DNA from: Cryptomeria japonica
Lineage: Eukaryota; Streptophyta; Pinopsida; Cupressales; Cupressaceae
NCBI RefSeq assembly: GCF_030272615.1
Contig: NC_081410.1
Coordinates: 254,743,533 to 254,807,532, forward strand
Direction of reading: 5' to 3'
DNA: 64,000 bases
A program made the position numbers and the translations under genes. The notes beneath the pieces are model-generated. The model was not told the DNA's origin, did no database searches, and saw only the letters and a program-made list of their open reading frames with translations. This document shows, piece after piece, positions 46,289 through 58,119 of the stretch. How positions within the stretch are numbered: position 1 is the stretch's first letter; every line of letters begins with the position of its first letter.

Positions 46289-47441
46289 TTGCTCCAACTC
46301 TGCCAATTTGAGTTGTCTGCGAAAATTGATAATAGGAACATGAGTGTGAAAGAGTATACCAAGGAATTCTACAAGATGATGATCATATATGGACATAGGA
46401 AGATGGATATAGAGAAGGTGGCTAGATACCCAAATAGACTTGGATTTAACATTCAAGATTATATTAGTATGTTGAATATTTCTACAGTTGAGGAGGCTTA
46501 CCAATATGCTTTGAAGGTTGAAGATAAATTGAAAAGAAATTAGAATAATCCTAAGGGAAGAGAGAGATATGTAGTAAATATGGGGAAAATGAGTGGCAAT
46601 ATGGAGAAGCTGACTATTGAAGATGAATCAAGATCTAAATGGAGTAAAGAACTATATTAGAAGACAAAAAGAAAAGGGAATGACAATAGCAACTTGGAAT
46701 TCTTGGGTAAATGTTTCAAGTGTGGGGAGATCGGACACAGATCTTATGAGTGTTCCTTGAGGAATGATAAGGGAATGGCAAGGAAATACTGGAGCTACAA
46801 ATGAGAGCATGATAACAATGAAATGAGGAGAATCCCTTATGTTTAGAAGAGTCTTGGTGGAGCAGAGCAAAGAAGAAACTGGACCTACAAAAAGAAAGAA
46901 TCTTTTCTAGATTGTATGCAAATCAGGTGGTAAGTGTTGTAAGGTTATTGTGGATAGTGGTAGTACTGAAAAGTTTGTATCACAGGAGATGGTAGAAAAT
47001 ATTGTTTTAAAGAGGCTTGAGCATCCTTGTCCTTACAAGGTGAGTTTGTTGAAAGATGATCATGTGGTAGAGGTGAGAGAGCAGTGCTTGGTGAATTTTA
47101 ATAGTGGACCTTACAAAGATGAAGTCTTGTGTGATGTTGTGTCTATGAGTGCTTGTCATGTTTTGCTTCGTAGACCTTGGCAATATGATAGAGGAACTAT
47201 CTATGAGTACAGAAGAAACCTCATCACCGTTGATAAGGATGGACAAAAGTTTACCTTGGCTTCTTTGAAGGAGAAAGAGAAGGAAGTGAAGAGATCGAGT
47301 CTTGGGAAGAGTTGCAGTGTTGAGAAGCAACATGCAGAAGTTATACTGGATGATGGCATGGATTTGAAGAAGGATCTTGTGGATGGGTCTGCTACCAAGA
47401 TGGTACCAGATGGCAGTGAAGTTAGAATTGTAGTGGCATAA
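46289..47441 (+). pseudogene. gag: Ty3-Gypsy gag-protease fragment
   Basis: The C-terminal part of Gag is seen: MSVKEYTKEFYKMMI and MLNISTVEEAYQYALKVEDK, then a zinc knuckle CFKCGEIGHRSYEC near 46,712. After stops and a frameshift comes an aspartic protease (46,950-47,250): VDSGST with FVSQEMVENIVLKRLEHPC and SMSACHVLLRRPWQYDRG. These motifs are typical of chromovirus-like elements. The N-terminus of Gag is missing and no reverse transcriptase follows. The tail to 47,441 is K/E-rich. Confidence 0.85.
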
Positions 47442-47449
47442 TAGATGAG

Positions 47450-48918
47450 ATCTAGTGAAAGGAATAGATCAGATTTGTAGAGGAAGGAGAGTGGTAATAA
47501 GAGATAGTGTGTAGGTATGAAGCAAGGAAAAAGGGGAGAAGAGGAAAATAAGTTGGGGAATTCAACTAAGTTACTGGAAGAGGTAAGGAGGAAGAACTTT
47601 GTAGATGAAGAAGAAACTTGGATTAGAAATGAGCACGGGGTCTATATTTTGAATCCTTTTTTATGTTCATGAGTTGCCTCTCATGAAACATATTTTTCTA
47701 CCTGGGGTGTCTAATGCAGGAGCATCCTCAGTCAATGAGCAATCTTGCATCAACCAAAAATATATTTGCTTTCCAGTTGTTCTTGTTCTGTGTTACTCCA
47801 AAATTCTCTGGTAGTTATTCATTTTCCATTGCAGATCAAATCCTTGGCTTCCATATGTGTTCTTATTCCTTATTATAGATTTCCAATTCATTTGGACTCT
47901 TTTTTCAACAAGTTATTGCTTCCGATTTGGCTGTTTCTTAATTCCAGAGCAGTTTTGAGCTTAAAGGCTAGTTGGAGATTCCTTCTCCTTCAGAGTGATT
48001 TCTCGACTTGTGGATCTAATTGGTGCCACATACGATGTACCTAGGCCCTTGGCTGACCTTTCTAGGTGGTCCGCACTTCATTATTATCTTTTGCAGAGGT
48101 GATCTCTATGCTTTGGGTTTGACCTATCTTACATGTTTCATTTTCCTGTCTTTGGAGAATGTGATCTTTTGTGGCCAACTAGATGTGTTCTGGATGCTAT
48201 TAATATTGTTGTAATTGATCCTTAGAGGGACAACAAGAGGTTGTATGAGAATGAATTCATGTTATGTAATTTGAACACCTCTTGGAGGTCCGGATGTATT
48301 GTTTTTAGGAATATATTCTATAATAAGGCCTGTAAGCGTGCATGTTCGCCCGCATGTATCCGAATAGTTTATAATGAATCTATGATGTTGTGGATGTCTG
48401 AATTAACATTTTCTCTAAGTGGTGTTGTTTCTTTTGTTGTGTTACTCTTGTTGCATGATCTGGATTGTTCTCTTTGAGGACCCTCAAGACCATGACTCCA
48501 TCAATCTTGAAAGCTCATTATGACCGTTGAGAGGGGCTAAATTAAGGTTTTAGAGAACCAAGGCACCACGCCCCGGTCCTAATGAGGACAATGGCATCTT
48601 TCCCTATTCCTACCCCATTTTAGTTCCATGATCAAGGGGTCATGTGATTGTAAAGCGGAAATAAGGCTAGATTTGAATGGTATGAGCAAAATTATGTCCT
48701 AGTCTAGCTTTGGGACACGAACATTGAGAGGAGGGCCAAAATGTGGACCAAATTATAAGGGAGTACAATTTAGGATGCTACAACAAACATAATTTTATGA
48801 AATATCCCTTTATTATGGCAGATAAGATCTTACAGTCTCAATGGCCCATTCTTAAATTATGGCTAGTTGATGGGCTTTTTAGGGTAAATCCTATTGTGGG
48901 AGATTAAGTTTTGTCTAA
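47450..48918. other. Unassigned stretch between Gypsy and LINE fragments
   Basis: No recognisable gene. TGCAGGAGCATCCTCA at about 47,717 resembles TGCAGGAGCACCTTTCC at 51,586, the start of the insertion in the Copia LTR, so both may carry a shared repeat. The last 200 bp probably belong to the LINE whose RNase H follows. Confidence 0.35.
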
Positions 48919-49330
48919 ATGGGAGAGACCAAAGAAAGTTTGGTTCAAGATCAATTTTGATGGTGCTTCATGAGGTAACCCTAGAATTTTGAGAGTAGGC
49001 TATATTGCCCAGGATGAAGAAGGAATGGTAGTTGTGAAAGGTGTTGAAAGGTTACCAAATGGAATGAATAATGAGGCTAAGGTGGAAATCGCATTGATGG
49101 CAGTTGATCTACTGTACAATCTCAAAATACCAAAATTACATTTAGAAGGGGAGTCCAAGATAGTCATTGATGCAATTTTTAGAGGGTCTTCTTAGTGTTG
49201 GTGGATAAATGAATATGTTAATATTATCTGCACAAAACTTAATTCCTTTCAAGATTTTAAAATTTCTCACATTAAGTGGGAAGGTAATGGGGAGACAAAC
49301 ATTCTATCCAACTTGGTGTGTGAATTGGAC
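48919..49330 (+). pseudogene. LINE RNase H domain fragment
   Basis: The RNase H (RVT_3) that ends plant L1-like LINE ORF2: WERPKKVWFKINFDGAS (first aspartate), a TGA, then VGYIAQDEEGMVVVKG, NNEAKVEIALMAVDLL (glutamate) and LHLEGESKIVIDAI, where the usual GDS is GES. A later SHIKWEGNGETNILSN with frameshift corresponds to the H-x-x-R/E-G-N-x-x-A-D end. Polymerase and endonuclease parts are absent. Confidence 0.8.
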
Positions 49331-50320
49331 CCATAGGGTATTCATTGGTGGGATAGTACTGGGGCTAACGTGGCCTAGACAGATTAAGATGGATACTTGG
49401 GATGACATTTTTTGCCCTTTGGGAAGTGTAGATTTATGATTTTATGATCCTCTCTATTTCTCTCCAAGTTGAGCTCACTTGTTCATCATTTATTTTGTGT
49501 CACCACCTTTCTTGAGTATTATTGCAAGCGAATTTAGATTGGATGGTTGAGGGGTGTCATGTGTTTCGATGTGTGGATGGAACGGGCATGGATTTTGAAA
49601 CCAATTTTTTTGGCTTTCTAAATCATAGTATTTCCTTTTGAGTTAAGCAAGTCTTGGTATTTTGGGTGGTGGTGTTGTGCAAAATTTTGATTGGCATTAA
49701 TATTGCTTCAAAGTGCTTTGGATGCTGCGATGGAGGCCAATTTACATTGCATACCATTAAATAGCAATTGGCTTTCCTGGGTTCCATTACTGACAAATGT
49801 TTGGGTGGAATTTTCCTTTTTGATGAATATGAGTTTCTGGAGATCATCAAGAGGCTATTGGGGCATGAATTTTTTGGTGTCTGAGTTTTGTTATAGAACC
49901 AATATGGACATAGTTTTGATGTTGGTGGTCTGGAATCTCTCTTTTGGAACAAAATCAGAGGTTAAATGGGTAGTCAAGGCATGTGTCCTCGCCCATTCCT
50001 TGTGTGGGCTGGTTTCTTTGTTGGGGAGATTTGTTCCATGGCAATGTCCGTGACACCTGTTTAGTGAAGGGGTAATGCCTAACTATGTCAATGTGGAGCA
50101 TTGCTCATTTGTGCTTTGGAGAGATGGTGCTGATAGAGTATCAAGGAATGAAGAGGCTTGCGAGGCTTGGGACAATCTGATGGTTTTTTTTCATTCATCA
50201 AAGGTTGAAAGGAGAAGGGCTCGTGAGGCAAAGATGAAGTAGGACAAGGATAAGAAACCTATGTTTGCAGCTGCTATGTAAATGGCCCGAGAAAGAAAAA
50301 GAAAAATAAGTAGGGTTGTC
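49331..50320 (+). pseudogene. Decayed coding region after the LINE RNase H
   Basis: Degenerate frames continue past RNase H: TDKCLGGIFLFDEYEFLEI (about 49,790), and NEEACEAWDNLMVFFHSS with KVERRRAREAKMK (50,140-50,240). The latter resembles EARQGWEALKMLVQIKELDE of the ORF at 63,302-63,823, and the former resembles EEQCDRLFDIDTDGLEVIYR of the ORF at 57,393-57,896. I read it as a C-terminal extension of this LINE lineage, not as a host gene. The alignment by eye is weak. Confidence 0.45.
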
Positions 50321-50322
50321 TT

Positions 50323-51209
50323 TGTTGGAATCTAAGAACACTAAGAGGGGGGGTGAATCAGTGTTCTACTGGTGAGATCAATTTTTACCTTATTAACAAA
50401 GTATTTTAGTAACCGGTAACCATAAAAGATTATAACAGTAAGTAGAAATGAAACAACCACAAGAGCATACACCATAACACAAAGATTTATACATGGAAAA
50501 CCTCAGAGAGGAAAAACCATGGTAGGGTTGGTGACCCACAATATCTATCCACTAGCCAAATGAATAAATATTACTATAGGGGCTTGCACATGCAGGAAGG
50601 CCAACAACCTAGAGCGCACTGCTCATCACAAAAGGAGCCTCATTGACTACAAACACCAAATATGGAGTTCCAAACAAGATTATGAACTTAGAGAATGCAT
50701 CTTCTATGTTGGACGAATTTCAGTTCAAGCACTGTCTGTACCAGTTTTCACTGTGTCCTCCCTTACCGATAACTTACTTCGCATCCCAAACCTCTAAACC
50801 AATAATCAAGACCGCATATAAAATATTATATTCACATTCAGCTGATCAACATCACTCTCACAATATCATATCACCATATATCACATCTATCTGTGTATGT
50901 TCAAAATAACCTAATCAGACTGACTTAAATACCCTTCCCAATCACAAACATAAATGCCTTATGTCAGCTTACAATGATATTACAAGTTATTTACATGTCG
51001 GCCTTGACAAAAATAAATACATTAAACTTCGTGACCAATGTCGTTGATTGTTGCCGTGTAAACCTGTCGGATCAATCTCCTATGTTGGCCTCATATAACA
51101 GTCCCTAGTTTGTCGGTTTTCCTGAATGTCGGTTGCCGAATCATGAATACCAGTGAGTATCGGTTAAGTGTCCAATCCAAAATGATGTGTGTTGCCATCA
51201 ATGACAACA
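50323..51209 (-). repeat. Copia-type LTR, minus orientation
   Basis: The plus strand begins TGTTGGAATCTAAGAACACT with a G-run and GGTGAATCAG, as at the end of the LTR at 41,771. It ends near CAATGACAACA at 51,209. CATGGAAAACCTCAGAGAGG at 50,490 parallels GTGGAAAACCCAGAAAGGG at 41,933. No internal region is attached. The flanks GTCTT and CAAAT do not match, so the true end or a target duplication is not established. Confidence 0.6.
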
Positions 51210-51293
51210 CAAATAAACTAGATGAGTGTTAATTTCCAGTAGTATTTTAGGGCATTTTGCCTTTCTGGTAGCTATAGATTTGTTCAGAAACTC

Positions 51294-54200
51294 TGTTGGA
51301 CATTGTTGCTGCTAGGATATGTTGTTGTCATTGATGTCAACATATTTCCATGATTTATTGCTCCAGTGCTTGTAGATTGATTTATTGGGATCTTAGTTTG
51401 GTTGGAGTATTTATAGTGTTATTACATCTTTCTGTATTGGTTTTGGTGATCTGGAAAGCTTAATTGATCATAGCATATGATCCATTTTGTAGTTTGTTTT
51501 TCTGATCAGTGCTTTGTAGAGTTCAGTATTTCCTCCAATATATTTTGGTATGATTAGATCTTGAGCTGAGTCTTTGGGATATTGGTGCAGGAGCACCTTT
51601 CCTCAACACATGAAAATTCTTTGGAGATTGCAGATAGATAGCCAGTTTAGAGAGTAGAACATCATCTCAGATCCATTGTAAGACCAGCTGCAAGATTTGA
51701 CGATTTATAAGTCACTTGCTACGCTGTGGTCATTAGGATCACTGAGTGATTACCTTTTTAGGATAGCATAGGTTTTAAGTTTACTTTAATAAGGAAACTT
51801 AAGTTTCTTAAGTTTGTTGAGCAAAATTTGCTCTTGGATTTTCAGTAGTTATTTTAGCATAACAAAAATGATCTAACTAATTCCTCTGAACGGCTGGGCG
51901 GTTTCAACACCGAATGTAAAGCCGTTTAGAGATGGAGGCCTTCATAGCCCTTACAGGCGGGTGGAAGGCACAGACAGCTTTTGTAATACTTTTCTTTGAA
52001 TCAATAAAATCTATCCATTTTCTTGCAGTCTCGAGAGTTCATCCATTCTTAGATTTGCATACTGGCCCTAGTGGGAGACGACACTGTGTTGATGTTTGCA
52101 GTGTTTTTTTTGGATCTGAATCTGCCAAATCTGCCCTGTTCTCCACACACTCCTCCCGCTTCATCCTGTTAGATCAAGGCACCTCCACCATGAGATTAAA
52201 CTGATCTCGGGTGGAAGGTTTCATTTTCATTATGATTACAATGGTTCTACAGTCCGTTCTTATGCTCGGCCAGGGAAATGGTAAAGTGATAGTACCCTAG
52301 GTGGATTCTTCTATGTTTGCGCCAGTTCGAAGGTATACGTAGATACACCAGTATCGTAATCGGGCCCCAAGACAAATCACAGCGGCCCCAAGCACTAAGT
52401 GTGATGTTTGTGTACTGTTACTGAATCAAGGAAAACATTGCGCTCGAATTAGTGTTCCTGTGGGACCTCGTAATCGGCTGTGTGCACCCCGCCGACTTCA
52501 TAAGGTTCGGGTTATTGTTTTGGGCGCCCTCAAATGTGTCGAGTATTGAATGTATGAACAGGCCCGGTGCCTGGGTTTTATGCAAATGAATGCTTCTGCA
52601 TTCGGCCTTTTAAACACCCTCGAACCAGGGCTCAAGAAATTGGTTGCTCGGCCCACGGGAGATACCACGATGCCAGATCCGCCCGTTGGACGACAGTCCT
52701 GAGTCAACACTGAGGGCCATCCGTTGCTATTGTGCGCAACCATATGCATTTTGAGTACACGGGGATTCTGTAGGTATACATCTGACTCAGAATCCGATTG
52801 TTAACAATGCATGAGTATTTTCTGCAACCTATTTTCGTTAAATACTTCTAGAACAGGGCACGAGCCATTATTTGTTGAAGCCCGTCAATGACAGCCGGTA
52901 AATGATATACATTGCCGAGGGATCGAGCATTGCTCATCCTATCAGAGATTTTGAAACCTGTTATACAATCCTCTAACATTCAAGCCAAAGGTTTGGGGTG
53001 TTTGTCAACGGTCGTGTCGAGTTTTCCTCATTCTGTAATATGACCCAAATTGTCATTCAAAGTTCTGGATTGATGGAATTGAATGGGAATGCTCACAAAT
53101 AAAACCGTTTCATATGCTCGGATTTTCGAATGTATTCAGACAATGATTAAGCCCCTGTTCCGATTTCAAGTGTTTACCCAGGTTTTTTTTAAACTTATTT
53201 GTTAACGTATTAAAGATGTGTGGGTAAGGGATTGAGTGCACTTTATAAAGGTTTACTAAGACTGATCAAATTTTCTATTTGCTACCTGGCCTACTTACAT
53301 CAGATATTTTTTGGGATGATCTTGTGTATCTTCATTTCAGATGGTTCATGATTTGGTTCTCCGCAAGTTATCTTTCTTCGTGATAGTTGCTGTTGTTTGA
53401 GTGTTCTTGAGTTTCAAATGTTGACAAATGAAGAATTGATAAGTGGTGTTGGTGTAGCTGTTGCTGATGATTCTAATGTGCTTGCTGATGTTTCCTAATT
53501 CTGTCCTATTTGTTTTGATGATCCACATTGATTTTTGTGCAAGCTCTTGGTGATTTTGTTGAACCGGTGATGTTCTTTGTGTTATGCGGTTTTCTTGGTG
53601 GTGTAGCATGTTGCGGTTGATCTTGGCATGATTTCCGGTGGTGTTGCATGTTTAGAGATTCAAGTTAGGTCCATATTATTTCATGTATATCATTATATTG
53701 GTCCGGTGGTCAATCTTTGTATCTTGTGATGTAATTTTGTAATTGTTAGTTGAGGGTTTAGCCAACCTTGTTATCAAGGTTGATGAATTGTATAAATAGG
53801 TGATATTATCATGTAATTTAGGTGTCGAGGTTGTGTCTGCATTGTTAGAGAGTGGTGTATGCGTGAACAAAAAATTATCTTTTGATGTAGTGTATTGAGT
53901 AGATATTGGTGTTGCAAAGCAAACAATTGTGCTTAATCGAAACTATCATCAAGCATTTGCAGATACTATTATTGCAGTTCATTTCTTCTAGATTGTAGTC
54001 TAAATCTTATTGTAAGTCATTGAGACTTCCCTGAGGGTTTTAGCCTTTTAGGTCATTATCTTATGAGTAGTGAGCTCTAGGAAGTGTGCTTGAATGCTTG
54101 TGCATTCCCCATTGTAATATTTACACATACTACCACAGAGTATCATCTTATTATGGGTATGTTTCCACCGTGGTTTTTCCCTTAACTGGGTTTTCCACGT

Positions 54201-54353
54201 CAAAATCTTAGTGTTGTGTGTTGTGTTATCAATTTTCTTATCTTTTTTATTGCTACAGTTTAGTAGATCTATATTTGTGGTTAAGTTTGTAGATCGGGTG
54301 AAAACTGATTCACCCCCCCCGTTCTCAGTTTTCCTTCATTATTGTTGCCAACA
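51294..54353 (+). repeat. 5' LTR of the Copia derivative, split by a 1.7 kb insertion
   Basis: It starts TGTTGGACATTGTTGCTGC and ends GTTGCCAACA before TTGGTATCAGA. The parts 51,294-51,583 and 53,303-54,353 are colinear with the second LTR; the insertion lies between. The last 115 bp, including the CCCCCCCC run at 54,313, are missing from the second LTR. Confidence 0.88.
51584..53302. mobile_element. Unidentified 1.7 kb insertion in the Copia LTR
   Basis: It interrupts the LTR between two copies of GATATT (51,578-51,583 and 53,303-53,308). It starts GGTGCAGGAGCACC, a short perfect palindrome, and ends CTACTTACATCA. Base composition and CpG content are higher than in the flanks over 52,040-52,980. 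No ORF of it matches a known family. A polyadenylation-like AATCAATAAAATC lies at 51,998. It may be a non-autonomous element; type unknown. Confidence 0.6.
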
Positions 54354-54355
54354 AT

Positions 54356-54590
54356 TGGTATCAGATCTAGATCCTCCTAAAGAAGATTAACCACTTGAGG
54401 AGATCCGGGATGGCAACTGGAACTGGAGGTGTTATCTTTAAGAAGGAGAGTTTGAGATTTGATGGAAGTAAAATTGAAATATGTGTCTACAAAGGAATAA
54501 ATTGCTGATATTTTCACTAACACTTTGCCTGCAAATACATTTGTCTATTTGAGAGACAAGTTAGGGGTATTTACCCCTCCTAATGAGAAC
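54356..54590 (+). pseudogene. Fused remnants of Copia gag start and RNase H end
   Basis: ATG 54,410 opens MATGTGGVIFKKESLRFDG, the usual Copia gag start. At about 54,468 it changes to the C-terminus of the Copia RNase H region (KYVSTKE, IADIFTNTLPANTFVYLRD, KLGVFTPPNEN), ending at TAG about 54,590. The frame contains a stop after the junction. It records a deletion of about 4 kb. Confidence 0.85.
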
Positions 54591-54846
54591 TAGATGTATT
54601 GAGTTGTATCAATCTGGTGGAATTCATAGTATTATTCCATTTATCTGGATTGATGAGTTGGTGATGCTCCTCTAGCGGAGTAGTCTTTTGGATTGGTTAT
54701 CTCTTTTTCTGGGGGAGAGTTTGGTTTTCTATCTTTGGAATTGTTTTCAAAGGGGGAGAGAAGCATTTGAAAAACTATTTTATCTTCTTGATCTTAGGGG
54801 GATTCTATTGGAGATGTTTTTCACATTCATATGTTGCCATCAATGC

Positions 54847-54859
54847 CAAAGGGGGAGAT
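54847..54859 (+). promoter_or_regulatory. Polypurine tract of the Copia derivative
   Basis: CCAAAGGGGGAGAT directly precedes the LTR start TGTTGGACATTG, the standard layout for Copia elements. Confidence 0.85.
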
Positions 54860-56078
54860 TGTTGGACATTGTTGCTGCGAGGATATGTTGTTGTCATTGA
54901 TGTCAATATATTCCTGTGATTTATTGCTCAGGTGCTTGCATATTAGTTTATTGGGATCTTGGTTTTGTTTTTGGAGTATTTATGGTATTATTACATCTTT
55001 TTGTATTGGTTTTGGTGATCTAGGAAGCTTAATTGACCATAGCATATGATTCATTTTGCAATTTTTTTTTCTTTTGATCAGTGCTTTGCAGAGTTCAGTA
55101 TTTCCTCCAGTATATTCCAGTGTGATCATATCTTGAGCTGATTATTTGGGAGATTATTTAGGATGATCTTGTGTATCTTAATTTCATATGGTTCACGATT
55201 TGGTGCTCTGCAAGTTATCTTTCTTTGTGACAGTTGTTGTTGTTTGAGTGTTCTTGAGTTTCAAAGATTGATAGATGAAGATTTGATAAGTGGTGTTGGT
55301 GTAGCTGTTGCTGATGATTCTAGTGTGCTTGCTAGTGTTTCTTAATTGTTTCCTATTTGTTTTGATGATCCACATTGATTGTTGTGTGAGCTCTTGGTGA
55401 TTTTGCTGAATGAGTGATGTTCTTTGTGTTATGCGGTTTTCTTGGTGGTGTAGCGTGTTTTTGTTGATCTTTGCATGATTTTCGATGGTGTTGCATGTTT
55501 GGAGATTTGAGTTAGCTCCATGTTATGTCATGTATATAATTATATTGGTCTGATGGTCAGTCTTTGTATCGTGTGATGTAATTTTGTCATTGTGAGTTGA
55601 TGGTTTAGCCAACCTTGTTATCAAGGTTGATGAATTGTATAAATAGGTGATATTGTCATGTAATTTAGGTATCAAGGTTGTGCCTACATTATTAGAGAGT
55701 GGTGTATGTGCAAACAATAATTCATCTTTAAGTGTAGTGTATTAAGCAGAGATTGGTCTTGCAGAGTAGACAATTGTGCTTAACCAAAACTGTCATCAAG
55801 CATTTGCAGATGCTATTATTGTAGTTTAAATCTTATTGTAAGTTAGTGAGACTTCCTTGAGGGTTGTAGCTTTCCGGGTAATTATCTTTTGAGCAGTGAG
55901 CTCTAGGTAGTGCACCTAAATGCATGTGCATTCCCCATTATAATATTTACACATACTACTGCAGAGTATCATCTTATTTTGGGTAGGTTCCCACCGTGGT
56001 TTTTCCCTTAACCGGGTTTTCCATGTCAAAATCTTGGTGTTGTGTGTTGTGCTATCAATTTGCTTATCTTTGTTATTG
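54860..56078 (+). repeat. 3' LTR of the Copia derivative, 3'-truncated
   Basis: It matches the first LTR from TGTTGGACATTG to CTTATCTTTGTTATTG and then changes to unrelated AT-rich sequence, losing about 115 bp. Differences from the first LTR are frequent, so the insertion is not recent. Confidence 0.88.
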
Positions 56079-56402
56079 ACCAAATTTTTTTTTTGTTAAT
56101 ATGATGCAACCTATATTTATATAAGACATTCAAACTTTAAATTTGTTAAGCCCCCTTCAATTAATATCAGATAATTTATAGTAATACTTGTATATCCACT
56201 CTAAACCTATAACTTAGTATATAATACCATATGAAAAAATGAGGAAGTATTACAAGCATTATAATTCTATATAAAAAAAATAAAATAATAATTTAATTTC
56301 ATAATGAAAGAATACATCTCTACTCTTAGATTGTAACTCGAAGAAAGGTAGAAGATATCAAAATATTTTTACATTATTTTTCAATCAATTTGAATGTAAT
56401 TT

Positions 56403-56453
<51 letters not shown>

Positions 56454-57129
56454 CACTATACCAAACAACATATCTTAGAGTTTTGCTAAATAACAATTTT
56501 ACCATTTTAAATTCTTACCAATAGGTACCAATTTCGAAATGAAATTCAAAATTCAATGGAAAAAGATAAAAAATGATTTTCTCAACAAATTAAGGGCATG
56601 GATTCACTTTCCAATTTAATTGCTCTTACAATTACCTTATTCTTCCTTGCTCATCTTCACTATGTTGTTTTTTGCAAAGAGGGTCTATCAATTTTTTGAT
56701 TCTTAGCTCCAATAAATAGTATATGAAAACAAAATTTTAAACTTTTAGATTTTTTATTTATATATAAAGATTAATAAATTTAAAAAAAAATTAAGTTTTG
56801 AAGTAGATTAATAGTCATATGTAAGTGGACAGTAGAAAAATTATACTGTTTAAAATTTCAATAAATAATTAAAAAAAATGTTTATAAAAGATTACGAAGG
56901 CTGTGGGAGGCAAGTTGGGTTGTGTAGAAAGTCAAACATATGGATTTATTTATAATTATTTGTATATTTTAAGAAAGCTTATTCAATCCTTTTATTTTCA
57001 TTTTATCTTTTATCATCTAGGAGAATGTTTGTCTTGTTTGATAATTTTACATTAAATTATTTTTATATATAATTAAAAACATTTTCTATTATATATATAT
57101 ATTTTAATCAATTACTATCTTTAATGGGG
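56079..57129. other. Very AT-rich stretch
   Basis: No gene. It includes a (TA)n run at 56,406-56,452 and poly-T near 56,085-56,095. Confidence 0.7.
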
Positions 57130-57392
57130 ATAGCTCCCTATATTATATATGAAAAGATATTACAATCATAGTCCCTCTGACAAAAAAACTCCCTACATAC
57201 ACAAAGCTACAACATATACTATTATAACAAGACACTTCGCAGACCATATTATAAAAGCCTCAAGATGGTAGCAACTCGAGACCCGATCAACGCCACCCAA
57301 TCAATACTGCCCTATGAAAGACAACTCTCCTCTGTCCACCTCATCCGCTTGAAGGGGTCCATGTAATCATTATTTACACCCACTCGAAACAC

Positions 57393-57896
57393 TTACCAGG
57401 CGTTATTCATGAACTCCTCCTTCTTAGCTTTGAGGGCCACTGCAACAACCTGTTCTTCGTCCTCCAAATCTGAGCATTCAACATCCGACAGAAAAACTGT
57501 AGTGTTAAAAAAGGGACCCAAAATACTGGCCCATTCCTCTTCCACCTCCATGACCGCACCTCCCATGACATCTACATCAACCTCCTTGACAAATCCAACA
57601 ATTTTTTTGATAAATGCCTCCTTGGATGGTAAAACATCAACCAGTAGACACATAATTATTTTGTAGATTTTTCCATCGCACCAGTGCCTATCCTCGCTAA
57701 GGGCACCCGCCACTATTCTGTAGATCACCTCAAGACCATCTGTGTCAATGTCGAACAATCTATCACACTGTTCCTCCAATGTCTCCTCTCTATAGAGGCA
57801 GCTAAGCCCGAATCGATGCACCATCTTCCTCCACAATGAGCAAAAATAATTGATGCCCCTTGCGTTATATAAATCCACCATTTCCATTAGATTCAT
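57393..57896 (-). pseudogene. ORF after the LINE RNase H, unknown domain
   Basis: This 167-codon ORF is in the same frame as RNase H but separated by several stops. It starts MNLMEMVDLYNARGINYF and contains EEQCDRLFDIDTDGLEVIYR, CLLVDVLPSKEAFIKKIVGF and an acidic end (SDVECSDLEDEEQVVAVAL). The start codon overlaps a TGA of another frame as ATGA. I recognise no family. Loose resemblance to 63,302-63,823 and to 49,790-50,240 suggests a lineage-specific LINE C-terminal part. A small host gene fragment is the alternative. Confidence 0.5.
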
Positions 57897-58119
57897 TTGA
57901 ACTCAGGTTTCAATGTGTCATGATAGTCTTTCACCATCTCTGCAACCACCAGAATCTTAATAACCAGAAAAAAATCCTTCAACCTGAGTCTGTATATACA
58001 CCTGCTTTTCCCTCAAATAATGAAGCTGATAAGAGAGTACTTCTCTTATCCCAATGGTTCCTATATATGGTTGGGATTACCCGATCCCCATCCTTGGGAT
58101 CTTATCTCTGTCCACTTCT

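Larger units (their letters stand above)
51294..56078 (+). mobile_element. Copia deletion derivative with two related LTRs
   Basis: Order: LTR (51,294-54,353, interrupted), primer-binding site (about 54,356), about 59 bp of gag, then an abrupt switch to the last 40 codons of RNase H, polypurine tract, and a 3'-truncated LTR (54,860-56,078). Nearly all of gag-pol is deleted. Both LTRs hold TATAAATAGG (53,791 and 55,638). Confidence 0.88.

Noticed and set aside
47745-48477. ORFs resembling membrane proteins
   Set aside because: Hydrophobicity follows from T-rich codons; no start context, domain or neighbour supports a gene.
49691-50053. 120-codon ORF as a host gene
   Set aside because: Another frame there matches the region after LINE RNase H better, so this frame is probably a shadow.
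50318-51214. Target duplication around the LTR at 50,323
   Set aside because: Flanks GTCTT and CAAAT do not match.
51932-52204. 90-codon ORF inside the Copia LTR insertion
   Set aside because: No recognised domain; the insert looks like non-coding repeat DNA, so I did not call a gene.
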